Positions 12,401-23,599 of a stretch of DNA of 64,000 nucleotides are shown here, piece by piece. This DNA is from Dromaius novaehollandiae (taxonomy: Eukaryota > Chordata > Aves > Casuariiformes > Dromaiidae), in NCBI RefSeq assembly GCF_036370855.1, contig NC_088110.1, positions 23,307,501-23,371,500 on the forward strand, given 5' to 3'. Each line of letters begins with the position of its first letter. The stretch's first letter is position 1. Position numbers and translations under genes: made by a program. Under the pieces are notes generated by a model. That model was not told the DNA's origin. It did no database searches and saw nothing but the letters and a program-made list of their open reading frames with translations.

Positions 12401-15400
12401 GAAAAATAAATGTTTTTTCCTCTCTCCAGGCTCCCAGAGTGTTGGGGGTTTTGTTCTTCTCCTTCCTCCTCCAGCAGCCGAGGACGAGGGAAGAAGGGCC
12501 GTTCCCAGGCCCTGCTTTGCATTTTGCACGGAGGTGTCACCGGGCAGAAGCGCAGCTGCCCCGAGCAGCGGCTCCGGCTTGGCAGCAGCATTCGGCCCCG
12601 TGGTCCAGGGCCACCGCGCATCTTTTTAACCTCACGTGGCTCCAGCAAAAGGAAAATATTTCCTCCATGCTTTTCTCCAGCCGTCTACAATGTGCTGTCT
12701 TAATTTTGCAGCTGATGAAAGAAAAACACACAAGTGGAAGGAAGGAGATTTTGTCACTCGGCGTTTCTCTGGAGAAAACGCACCTCCTAAGCGAGCAAAA
12801 AACTTGTCCAGGCCGTGAACATTGGCATTTTTCAGTCGTGCTCGCTTGCAGATGGCGCCTAGTTAGAAAGAAAAAGGAAAAAAGGAGGACTGCATGGGGA
12901 AGGTCGTCGAGTTTTCCTGCCTTGCAGTCACCTGCTCGTGCCCGCAGCGGGGTTTCGGGTCCCTGCGTGGTGGGGAAGGTCTGCCGGTGCCTTGAAGCCC
13001 TTCAGCGATCTGCTTTTGATGACTCGCCCTTTGCAGCCGGGCGCGTGTGCAGGACTCGTGCGCAGCACCTGCCGGCACGGCCGGCCCGCACGCCGCCGAG
13101 CTCCGACGTCTGGTGGGAAAGCGCAGGGCTCAGCGAGTGGAAAAAAGGGAGAGGCCGTGCCAGGGAGCGCCCGTGCATCCTTTTTGCAGGGACCCAGAGT
13201 CAGTCCCGGCGCCAGGCACTCGTACCCGCGGCATCCCCTGGGCCGGGAGAGTCAGCGTCGCGTTTGCAGGTGGACGAGGTCCGAGCCGCCCGCGGTCTCC
13301 GCTGCCCTGGTGCACGGTCTGCACACGCGGATCCTGCCTCCTCCCCAGCTGCCGGTGCCTCGCAAACCTCCTCCACGCTCCCGGCATCTTTACGAAGCAG
13401 CCGATTGAAGCTTGCCATGAATGTGCCTCTGTTCATCAGCCTTTTTATAGCCGCGCGCGTTTTTTTTGGCCCGCTCCCGTGGAGAACAGAGGGCGTTTCT
13501 CAGCCCCCGGCGCGGCGGCAGGGCAGCGCGGGGCCGGCCCCGTGCCCCGGCTCGGGGAGCCCCAAAGGCTGCGTTGCTGCTTGGCGTCACCCCTCCTGCC
13601 CGGCTCGGAGCTGCCCCCGTTGCACTGTAGGGATCCGGATAGGGAATCGCAATCCTGCCTTCTGCCCTCCATCTGATGCAATTCCCGGTGCTGCTGCGGC
13701 TCCTCCAGGCACGTCCCTCCGGCGAGCCCAGCACCAGGGGCAGGCAGACGCGGGCGCGGGGCGAGGGGGGCCCGAAAGGCCTGAGCTCTCCTCCTCCTCC
13801 TCGCCGGCGCTGGCTCCCCTTCCCCCCGGCCCGTGCAGCCATCTGCTTCTCCTTCGCCGGGCGGAGGATTGCACCGCGCTGACGCACGCCGCTGGCCGAA
13901 CAACGGGGAAATGTTCTGCAGCGCACATAAATCAGGGGCTGGGCAGCGCAGACCTGGTCCTGTTTGGTTTTTCTATAGCCGAATAAAGGACATCAGTTAA
14001 GAAAAGGAGTAAATAGACAGTAAATTAAGTGGCCAGACAGAAGCGGTATTAAAATCCTTGCTTGCTGCAAGCTGTGAACGCTGGCAGGGGTCCCTGTTTT
14101 CCAGCAGTGACGTGGAGGGCTGTGCGCGCGTGCGGTTTCTGTATCGGTGTCTGTGCTCCAGCTGCAGGTCACCGAGAGTCTAGGATGTCTGCGTGACCGC
14201 AGCTGCCTCTCACGCGCTCGCCTATCTGCATCGCTCCCGAGCGCGGCGGGCTGTCCCGATCACTCCTTTTGGAGCATTTATTTTTAATCTGCAACACGTG
14301 CAGGGGGTCTTTCTTTCCTGCTCTGATTAGAAGGACTTTTGCAGGGAGGTCGCTGGTGCGTGCGCGAGCGCGTGTGCCCAGGGCTGTGCTCGGATTCGCG
14401 TTCGCGGCTGCGGAGGTGGCGCGGGGGACGCGATCCTCGGGCACAGCCGTGCGCGAGTTCGTCTGGGGGATGAACGAAGAGCGACCGCTCCTGGCCATCA
14501 CGGTTCGAGGTCCCCGCGCGCTGGGCAAACCTATTTCGATGGGCAGAGAGAAGGTGGGCTAGGAAGAGGTCGAGGTGACGTGTGGCACGCTGTGTTTGCT
14601 GTTGGGCAAGGCCAATGCTGGGATGCTGATCCAGAGGCCCCAGTTATCTGTAACATGTCCCTCACCCTTGGACCTGGGTGCAGGCAGCTGGGTGCATGAT
14701 GCCAGCTGGCCCCTGGAAGTCCTCTTCCACGGTGCTTCCCGGAGACCTCCATGGATGCAGGCCCTCCAGGATGCAGTAGATCCTTCTGCCAAGGCTTCGT
14801 CATGTCCCGTGGGAAATGCTGGCAGTTGGCAGGGGCTGAGGAATTGGGCAACGGCCCACTTGGCTCTCCGGTTTCTGCCTTTCAGGCCAGGCTGCCCGGC
14901 TTGCTGAGGCCTGGGCTTGGTACCCAGATGGCTCCAGCAGATGTGAGCCTCAGCCGGGCTCGATGAGGGCAGCAGAGCAAGGCAGAAATGAAGGCACTTT
15001 CCTTCAGAAGGGCAGGTGATGTCCAAAGCACGACCAGGTAGCCCAGAGCATCCCATAACCGCCGGAGCACTGCTGTCAGCGACGCGGAGCGCTCTTGGGT
15101 GGCTCCAGCCAGAGATCAGCCAGAGACCAGCCCAGCTGCTTGCTCCCGTGAGAGCTGGACCCATGCTCCAGGCAATGCCGGGCCGGTCGGGAATCTGTGT
15201 TATGCTCAACAGCTTGTTCCCTTTCTGCTGGTCAAACGAAAGAGCGGGGCGTTGGGGGACAGTCCGGGACTACCACAAGCCTTGCAAAGGACGGAGTCGC
15301 CAGGCCTGGCTTCTCGTCCCAGCCCTCCGGCCAGTTTGCAGGTGTGTTCCAGCAAAGCCGTGCATGGGCCCTGCTGCCCCGTGTACCGGGGTGTAACCGG

Positions 15401-16120
15401 ATCCGTCCCCTGCCAGGCAAGCGTTTGTGTTTGGAGCATTTTCTGGATGTTTTGCATTTGGGAGATGCACGAGGAGTGTCTGCTGGGGAGTGCCAACAGC
15501 GTGGGGACGCGAGGACACTCTTGTGCCTGTCACAGCCCAGGTTTTGCAGGAGATCTGAGCCCACTTTTCCAGGGCTGTCCCAGCTCGGCTGCTCTCAGTT
15601 GTCCCAGCTCATTTCACAGCTTTCCTGGTGCAAAAAGACACTTTGTGGTGAAAACCTGGATCCGTGGTTAGTGAGTGCAGCATCTGAGAGCGGCGTTGCG
15701 GCGTTTCCGTGGGCATCTCCCCGCTACACGGCACGGCCGGGCGCCGTGGTCCGTCACCCATGTGGCACCGCCTGGCCTCCGCGTCCCCAGCCCGGTCGAG
15801 GTGGGTGCCCCGAAATGACAGGGAGCGACATCATTTGGGAAACGGCATTTTGGGAAGTGACACCGGAGCCGGCCCCGTCCCGTCCCTGGAGGAGCCCCGA
15901 CTTGGAGGCCCTCCAGCCCTCCCGCCCCAGACTGCTTCCCACGTTAGCACCTCGCCCGGCTCCGCATTCGGACACCTTTGGTTCCCTCTGCAGGAAATCT
16001 CCATAAATTGCAACGCAGTTCTTCTGCGCTCAGTTTATTTATCCCAAAACCTGGATCCGACCAGGGAGGCAGCTGTGGCAGGGGGAACACCAAGTTTTTA
16101 TTGGCATGGTTGAAGTCGGA
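9480..16120. other. Non-coding sequence with scattered AT-rich islands
   Basis: No gene recognised. AT-richer, conserved-looking patches occur at about 10,200-10,460, 10,810-11,010, 11,620-11,840, 12,000-12,130 and 13,960-14,160. The 541-codon open frame at 12,361-13,986 has no recognisable domain, is proline/serine/arginine rich in its second half and is overlapped by open frames on the other strand, so it is not called. Confidence 0.5.
10200..10460. promoter_or_regulatory. Candidate conserved non-coding element with an AP-1-like site
   Basis: AT-richer island in GC-rich surroundings. It contains a TGAGTCA heptamer near 10,270 and a GATA motif shortly after it. Regulatory function is inferred from composition and motifs only. 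Confidence 0.3.
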
Positions 16121-16129
16121 CTGGCGCGT

Positions 16130-16440
16130 CCTGCCAAAGCCACTGGCTACTTTTATCTTAGTCATTCGACTATTATACTTAATCAGGAAAGGGGGAATTT
16201 TTTTTTATTAAATCCACTTTTCTTTTATACAGAACAAATTATAATCACTTTTAATTGAAAAAAAAGCTGATAATATTCTGAACCAAATTTCTGGAAGAGA
16301 ATAATTAACAGTGCAATAAATCCCCGAAGGAAATGCTCATTAATCTTGTCTTTCAGAAGGAAATTTCTGAAGAGAGCTTATTTAAAACATTGCTAATAAT
16401 TATAGGAAAGTTGACAACTTAAAAGCCCCCAAATCTAGTG
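16130..16440. promoter_or_regulatory. Strongly AT-rich island, candidate conserved element
   Basis: About 300 bp of AT-rich sequence with ATTA/TAAT homeodomain-type cores between GC-rich flanks. No repeat family is recognised and no ORF of note is present. Confidence 0.35.
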
Positions 16441-16449
16441 GAAGTCTCC

Positions 16450-18640
16450 TCCTATCAGATCCTGTAACTAGTTCACACTGGGACTGAGCAGCTCCGTTCT
16501 CGGGGCTGGGAAGGTTCTGCTGGAGGTGGCCGCGGCCGTGGTTGCCACCGTGTTCGTCGTGCGTGGTCAGGGCCAGGCACAGCTCCCTGGGACGAGCCGA
16601 TGCGGAATCGGCGGAGTCGCAGAGGACTTTGGGGTCTGCACTGCTGTTCTTGGTGGTTTGGGAAGGCCAAGGACGGATGGCTTCTCCCAAGGTGGCTGGA
16701 GGATCCCAGACCAAAGCTTGGCTGATCCTTTGCCCAAATTCCCTCTGCAAAGCCAAGTCTCCGGCACACCTGCCAGATTCAGCGGGTGCCCTCAAAGCAC
16801 CGGTGCTGCTGCCCGACTCGCATCATCTGTTGCCTGTGTAAATCCTGGAGGAAAAGGCCTCTTCCAGGTCTGCGGGAATCATGTGCCCCCGTGTGTGGTG
16901 TCACCAACAAGGTCCGGACAGCGCCGTGCATTAGGCCGCTATGTTTTTGTGGGCTTCCCGCGGATGTCAGAGCCCAGGTCAGCTCATGCCATGTGTCTCC
17001 CAGTCCTTCATTTATTCCATTGTTGCATTTGAGCAAGAACAGCGTGGGAGAGGAAAGATGTGACCTGGGTGCTGTTAAGCAGCCGGTGTCCCTCGGGGAG
17101 GAAGGCTGCGTGGGTCTGTCGCTCCACCGTTTCTGGGGCTTTGAGGACAAGACCAAAATCGCCGGTTCCGCACAGCTCATCAGCTTGGTCCTAGAGGGAT
17201 GGAGATGTGGGCAAACGTGGTCCTGCCCGCAGCCCTGGCTGGTTGCGGGGTGAGGGGGCCGGGAAGGAGCCCGAAGGAGCAGCAGGGCCGCGCGCAGCCG
17301 CAGAGAGCCGAACTCACGAGCTCCTTGACGCACGTCCAGCCGGCACAGAAATGAAACTCCATTTGAAGTCTGTTTTAATCACAAAGAGCCAATTAATTCC
17401 ACCCGGAGATAGGCGCGCGTGTGTCTATGCGACGGCAGAGCTGCCTAAATGAGCGCGGTGATTCCCATCTGGGCACGTCAGGATTTGTCCGTGCTGAAAG
17501 CCCCCGGCACATCCCGCTCCCCGGCCCTGCCAGGAGCGAGCACGCTGCTCGCACGCAGCTCGGGCAATGCCAGCTGCGGCAGGGGATGAATTTGCCTTTC
17601 GGTGGCCTGCGGTTCCCGCACGCACGTGTCCCGCGGAGCCTCCTGCCCACCAACGTGGTGGATGCAGAGAAACCGCCTCGCTGCTGCATCCATCCGCGCC
17701 GGTGAGCTGGACCGTGCCGGGACATCTCCCCTCCCGGGACCTCGGGGGAGCAGGGGGTCCCGGGGGAGGGCTTGGTGCCGCCGAGCAAGGGCACGCCAAG
17801 GGTGCCGAAAGGCCGGCGTGGTGCGCGAGGCTTGGGTGCAAAGCGCGGCCATGCTCTCCTCCGCGCTCGGGTTTCCTGTCCCGGTTTGACCGGCACCGCG
17901 AGCCGCGGCGGGGGAGACGGCTTGGAGCGGGCCCAGGCTCGGCCGGGAGGAAGGAAACGCGATATCGCCCTGGGAATCCTGTCGCTGGGTGGTTTTTTGG
18001 AGGGGGGGCGTTTGCTTCTGGGGGCATTTTTTCTGCTTTTTCTCCCCGTTGCGTCTTCGGACAGGAGGCTTCATCTGTCACAGCGTCGGGGGACGGCTCC
18101 CCTTCCCCAAAACTCATTGTTTTTATCAGCGTCTACGAGGGCGCACGGGATAATTTCTCACTCATTTCACTGGCTCCCCTTAAACAGCCTCGTCCTGCCG
18201 TGGGTTGCACGGGGGTGTTTTTCTTCCCGGGGGGGGATGCACAGAGCTCTGTGAAATAAAGCGAGGCAGGGAAACCCGTGTGCAGCTGAGGCGGGTTCAC
18301 TCCGCTGGGCTGGGAAACCGCCCCTGGGAGACGGGGAGACGTCGCAGCTGCAGCGATACCCAGCACCGCTCCAAGGCCCCGGTTAAAAAGAGCACCTAAT
18401 CCCACGCTTAATTTCGTTTCTGCGCTTCAAAATGCCTAGTGATGCGCTCGTGGGAAACGCTGCCCAAGGGGTTAATTTCCATTTTTATTTAATGCTCTGG
18501 GGGAAGCGGTGCCCCCGCGCTGCCCCGGGCCGGGGCGAGGGCTCCTGCACTCGCCCCCCACCAGGCTTCATCGAGGGGGGGGCAGCGCTTCCAGCCGCCG
18601 CTGCTCCCGGCCTCGCTGCCCCGCACGCCTTTTATCTGCC
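16450..18640. other. GC-rich non-coding sequence
   Basis: Nothing recognisable. Open frames appear on both strands without a coding-like pattern. Confidence 0.5.
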
Positions 18641-18950
18641 CCCTGTTAAATGATCTCAAATATGTGATATGATAAAGACAAACAAACACCCGTTCAATTT
18701 AGTTCACCCTAATGCCAGACTCTACTTTTACCGAAGTAATTAAGATTAATGCAGCTGATAATTTGGGAAGCATTCTTAAATGTACCCTTCTGGCAGCATC
18801 CAACATATAATTTTACCTTAGAAGATTTATCGGAGCACTTAGGTAACAGATAGTTCCTTAGCAAATAGGAGCATTTAGAAGGAAAATGAAAGATTAATAT
18901 TTCTTAAATAAATGTCAAAGTAAGTCATTCTTTATTACGGCCCTACAAAG
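18640..18950. promoter_or_regulatory. AT-rich island, best candidate enhancer-like element upstream of ZNF469
   Basis: Some 300 bp of low-GC, non-repetitive sequence with several ATTA cores, a GATA motif near 18,670 and a TTATCGG near 18,828, embedded in GC-rich DNA. The abrupt edges and absence of simple repeats resemble conserved vertebrate enhancers. Function is inference. Confidence 0.4.
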
Positions 18951-20210
18951 ACGCTGCTGGCAGGCCCAGCCCCTCTGCCGATTCCTGGGGGAGATTAGAA
19001 GCGCTGCCGTCCTGGGGGCTCGGCCGGCCGGAAGGGAGGAGGTGCTCCCATGTCCTACACGTGTGATTTTTAAGGAAACTGGACCCTGGTGGGCTTTGCC
19101 CACCTATGCCAAAACGGCCTGGAGCCAGCACAGCCCCTACCGCGCCGTCCGGGCAGCGACCTTCCTCCCGCCCGAGGACGAGCGCGGCCACGTCCTTCGG
19201 TTTCCCCGTGCTGGTCCAGTCGGACGTTCAGACCCTTCGGGTTTGAGCCCATCCAGCGGGAGAGGCACCCAGGACCTTTGTGTCCCCTCCGTGCCCGCCA
19301 AGGAGCCGCGGGGCTCCCGCCTTTCCCTGGGCGCTCGGAGCCGGAGGATGCGGAGCCTGAATGTGCAATTGCTCCTCCGGCCGGAGAAGCGGCCGGCCCC
19401 AGCCCCGGCTGCGCCGGCTGCCGGGGTCTCGCGTGGGGCGGCTCCGAGCGCCCCGGCAGCCCGTGGCAGGGACAGTTCTGCCTGTCCCGGGGGGCGAGAA
19501 CGACTTGACCTAAAACCTGCTATTTATCATCAGCCGTGTTATTTCCTCTGGAAAAGGCTCAGCTGCTGTTGGCCGAGGCGCGGGATGCGACCGGAGCGGT
19601 CCGGAGCTGCTTCACGCCGGCGGCTGCAACATGCTGACTCCGAGCTGCCCCCAAACAGCAGCTCCGGGGCATTAAGGGATTTGCTTTGCCAGGTCGCCTT
19701 GGTCTGTCCGTGCTTTAACGCTGATTCCGTGTCTTCTCCGATTTCCGCCGTCCCAACCGCCTCCCTCTCCCTCCACCCGGCCGGGGCTCAGCAGAATGGC
19801 TGGGGCACCTCCGCTTCTGCTGTCTGCACCCAGCCGTGCCGGTGCTCCGCTCCTCCGACGGCAGCGCGGCATTCCCTGGGGCTGCGGGGCGCTGCGGTGG
19901 CTTTTCGGCACGGCCACATGCGCGGGGACCTGCCCTCCGCCCGCAGTTCGTCCGAGATCATTTTGCATTATAAGCCTAATAGGGATTAGGACTGCTTGCA
20001 CAAAACCTGGATGCAGATCGAAAGCTGGATTCTCCCCAGCTGGGAAATTCAAAGCTGTTGAGATCCAGAAAATCAATTTTGGGTCATCGTGAGCGAGGAA
20101 TAAACTTTCTGAATCACCTTCCAGCTCCTCTTCTGGCCAGCAAAATCTGCTGGAAGCAACCTCTCCCCGTGCTCCTCGCCCCGACAGCCGGGCCGAACCA
20201 TCCGAAAGCG
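18950..20210. other. Non-coding sequence, mostly GC-rich
   Basis: No gene seen. A 315-codon open frame at 19,042-19,989 shows no domain and is not called. AT-richer patches lie at about 19,960-20,100. Confidence 0.5.
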
Positions 20211-20213
20211 AGA

Positions 20214-20289
20214 GCATGTGTTTGCATGCATACACGTGTGTGTGTGCGTGCGTGCACATGTGTGTGTGTGCGTGCACACACGTGTGTTG
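20214..20289. repeat. Alternating purine-pyrimidine TG/CA microsatellite
   Basis: Imperfect TG and CG/CA dinucleotide runs (GTGTGTGTGCGTGCGTGCAC and similar) over about 75 bp. Such tracts can adopt Z-DNA and are often length-variable. Confidence 0.85.
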
Positions 20290-20299
20290 CACCAGAGCA

Positions 20300-22015
20300 T
20301 CTTTTCCAACCTGTGCTCCCGGGACCAGGGCTCCTGGCACGGCAGGAGGCAAAGGGACCCATATTGTCCCCTCTTATTAAACGCTCCCGCTTGGTCTGCC
20401 GGGCGCCTCTTCTCCGAAGGGTGACAGCGAGCCAGCCACTCCTGTTCTTCTTTTTTGTGTGTTTGACCCGGAGATGTGTTAATGTCGGAGAGGGATCGGG
20501 ACGTGTGTCTGGGTCTGACCATGTGGCACGTCGACGCTTGGGGAGCACCGAGCACCTGGTGGCTCTTGGCCGGAGGAACCCAGAGCCCCCGGCCGGGCGC
20601 GGGGCTGGCCGGGACGGCGGGAGCGATCGTGGCAGGCGCTTTCCCAGCCCGCTGCCGCGGCTCAGCCGAGGCGATGCCTGCTCCTGCCCGAGCACGGTCT
20701 GCTCATGAGAGCCGACGAGCGTATCGGGCTGGAAAGAAAAAGTGCTCGGAAAAAGGCAAGTTCCCGGGGCTGGGCAGGGAGCTGGTGCGGGAGCTGAGGC
20801 TCTGCCCCACCGCGGAGGGTCCAGGCGGCGGTCCGGCTGCAGCCAGCGCCCCGGGCTGCCGAGGGGGACTGGGGACTGGGGACTGGGGAATGGCCCGGAT
20901 GGGAAATGCCCCGGTCGCTTTGGGAGGACTCCGGCTTTCCCGCAGCGAAGCCCTCGGGAACGAGACCCGCCGCGGGACTCTGCGGGCCGGGGATGCGGGC
21001 GGCGGGGATGGAGGGCACTGCTCCAGCCGTGCCTCAGTTTCCCCACCTCTGCCAAGGATGCAACACCTTGGGACCGGGCTCCCGAGCCCACCTGGGGAGC
21101 CGGTGGCCAGGGGCCAGGGACCACGGTGGTGCGAGTGCCGGAGCGCTTTTTGGGGCCGGAGGCTCCTTCGCTGCACGTGGGGCGGCCGAGCGCTCCCCGC
21201 GCGCCAGAGCCGCTGCGAGCCGCGGTGCCGGCAGCCAAGCCAAACACGGATTCCTGACATACTTTTCACTTTCCTTTGCAGCCAAGAAATCCATATTTCA
21301 TGGGAGGTGAAAGCGAGTCGCGGCAGTAGCTGAGCAGCGGAGGGGTGCCAAGGTACGGGCTGGCTGACGGCGCGGGATCCCATGCTATTTTTGCGAGCCG
21401 GACGCTGCTCGTTGCGCCCCGAGGGGCTCCGGGGCCAGCTCCCAGCAGCTGCCTGGCCGGTGCCCGGTGGCTGCGGTGCCGGGACGGGATGCGGGAGCCG
21501 GCTGCTCTGCAGCCTCGCACCGAGCCGCAGCCGAGAGATGGGAGCTTTGAACAGGCCGGGCTTTGAGAAGGGGCCAGTTCGCAGGAGGAAGCGATTTTTC
21601 CCAGCCCGGGCCAAGGGCTTGCCTTCGGAGACGCCCGCTCGACCTGCCGGCGGAGGCTTTAGATCCTCGACGCGGCGGTGAAATGACCTTCTCCGTGCAT
21701 TCCCGGCAGGCAAAAATGAAAATTTGCTGAGCGTCACCCCCCCCGTTTTGCTGGGGGACGCGGAGCGGGCCGGGGGCTCCCGCTCATCCCCTGCGGCTGC
21801 AAAGGGCATTTGCCCAGCGGAGCCGAGCAGCCCAGTGCTGCGTTTCTCCCCGCCGCTGCGGAAACCGCAGCTGGGAGCGGCAGGATGCTCTGGAGCCCCG
21901 CGGCCGAGTCCCGCCGCCCGCCCGCCCCGCGCGCGTCCTCCGAGCAGTCCCTGCCTCCATAATCTAAACAGACGATGCAAACAGCAGATAGGCGAGGGGG
22001 AGCGTTATCGGGCCT
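20300..22015. other. GC-rich non-coding sequence
   Basis: No gene recognised. The long overlapping minus-strand open frames (377 and 425 codons) lack domains and mirror plus-strand frames. A short AGTTTCCCC-containing segment at 21,028-21,048 resembles the 3' part of a MIR SINE. Confidence 0.5.
20864..20888. repeat. Short GGGGACT tandem repeat
   Basis: Three near-perfect copies of a 7-bp unit in a row. Confidence 0.8.
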
Positions 22016-22018
22016 GAT

Positions 22019-22106
22019 TTACAGATGGAGAGCTGAGTCACCGCGATTAAATGACTTACCCAAGGTCAGGCAGGGGAGACACGCGGCCAAGAAGTGAACC
22101 TGGGGC
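22019..22106 (-). mobile_element. Ancient MIR-type SINE fragment
   Basis: The plus strand reads like the reverse complement of the tRNA-derived MIR core: a TACAGATGGAG start, then CTGAGTCA, then TTAAATGACTTACCCAAGG followed by TCAGGCAG, closely matching the MIR consensus order (GAGGAAACTGAG, TTAAGTGACTTGCCCAAGG, TCACACAGC). The match is from memory of the family consensus; divergence fits an old insertion. Confidence 0.7.
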
Positions 22107-22109
22107 TTC

Positions 22110-22955
22110 CAAGTCCCCAAGCAAGGCCGTCCGTCACCTCCCGCTGCGGCGGGGAGGGACTGCTGCTCCGGCACCGAGCGTTACACAACCGACCCGGGCT
22201 GCTGGGAAGGGGATGGGGAGCAGCGTCCAGCCCACAGCGTGCTTCCTGGGAAGCAGAGCTGTGCTTTCTGGCCCTCTCTACTTTGCTGCAACAGCTGCTG
22301 GGGTTTTTCTTTTTTTACCTTTTTTTTTCTTTTGCATTTTACACAACCGTTTGTCCCAACACCGCCGGAGGATGCAGGGCCGAGCGGCAGCTGCGCCCGG
22401 GGGAGCTGCTCCGGCAGCGCCCGCCCGTTACGCTGCCCGCGGTGGGACCCGGTCGGGATGCTCCGGTCCCCAGAGGGTCCCCGGCCGAGCCTCAACCGTC
22501 CCTCCCCATCACGGCTTTCCCGCAAACAGGCTGCGGGCTTGGAAACACGGCCCCGGTGCTGCATTTCAGGCAGGCAGAAGCGGCACGGCGGGCTTTGGAA
22601 CGGGCTTTTGGTCCCTATTTCCATTTTATTCCGGTTTTCTCATTCCGCAAAGGGTAAACTGTGTTTGCACTGGATCAGTGAGCCCTCCGGTCACAGATGC
22701 AGGCGGCTGCCCAGGGAATATTGCTTTAAATTAAAAAGCCCAGCCCTTTTTATCAAACGCCCCGTCGGTACTGACATTGGCTGAGCACGACTGAGAGGCC
22801 CCGGATTTCGGCGCCGTGCTCCTAGCGCTCTCCGCACGCGTGCCCGACACCTGCCTGCGCAGCCGGAGCGGGGAGATGGGCACGCGGCAGAGCCCCTGCG
22901 TCTCCCCGCGCAGCCGCCTTGCTCGCGCGTGCCGCCAGCTCTGCTCCTCTGACCT
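22110..22955. other. Non-coding sequence
   Basis: No gene recognised. A T-rich tract near 22,300-22,340 is present. Overlapping frames on both strands are unconvincing. Confidence 0.5.
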
Positions 22956-22959
22956 CGAG

Positions 22960-23250
22960 TGCCTCCGCGTCGCGCTGCCAGCGCAGGAAGCTCCCTGCTT
23001 ATTTCTCCTGGCACTAAGCAGAAGTGCAGCAGCTAACCCCGGCCCTCGGCATGCAAATGTTGCAGCTTCTAGGATACACAAATGAGCCTTTCCTTCGAAA
23101 AAATGGCTCCTTTATGTGGCTGAAAGAGCACGACTGTGATAATGTAACCAGCGCTGGCCTTGGTTATTTTATCTTGGCAAGGAGCCTTTGCAAATTTAAA
23201 CAGCGGTAAACAGGCTTTACAGTCGTGGCTCGAGGCGGCATAAGTGGCGC
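22960..23250. promoter_or_regulatory. Candidate conserved non-coding element with octamer-like site
   Basis: Balanced-composition segment with ATGCAAAT (octamer type) near 23,050, TGATAATG near 23,137, TTATCTTGG near 23,170 and TTTGCAAATTTAAAC near 23,188. It stands out from GC-rich surroundings. Regulatory role is inference. Confidence 0.4.
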
Positions 23251-23520
23251 ATTGTCTTGCAGGCTCAATCCGTGCGTGCCAACGGGCCGCGCGTTAACTT
23301 TGGCCGGCGCGCTGGGGCAAGAGCGATAGGGTCCGGCCCTATCAGGCCGGGATTCGTTTCCCTTAGCGGAGTGTGAAACCACGCGGGAACTGGAGACCGG
23401 CAGCTCGCGGTGGCGGCGGCGGCTCGACGGGCAGGTAGCGAAACAGCTGGAGCAAAGCGGCCGACAGCCGATAGCGCGGGAGCGGGCGCACGGGGGATGC
23501 AGGCTGGAGCGAGTTTACGT

Positions 23521-23586
23521 CTGTGTATATATGTGTATATATTATATACACATCGTACAACGTACTATATTATTAATGCACATATG
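23521..23586. repeat. TA/TG-rich microsatellite
   Basis: TATATGTGTATATATTATAT-type low-complexity DNA with an imperfect dyad around ACATCGTACAACGTAC. Confidence 0.75.
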
Positions 23587-23599
23587 TTGCAGCAGCATC

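Noticed and set aside
12361..13986. 541-codon open frame on the plus strand
   Set aside because: No recognisable domain, heavy overlap with minus-strand frames, no promoter or splice evidence. Chance openness in GC-rich DNA is likelier.
21282..21307. Possible tiny exon between TTTCCTTTGCAG and GTGAAAG
   Set aside because: Acceptor-like start is fair but the donor is weak and nothing links it to a transcript.
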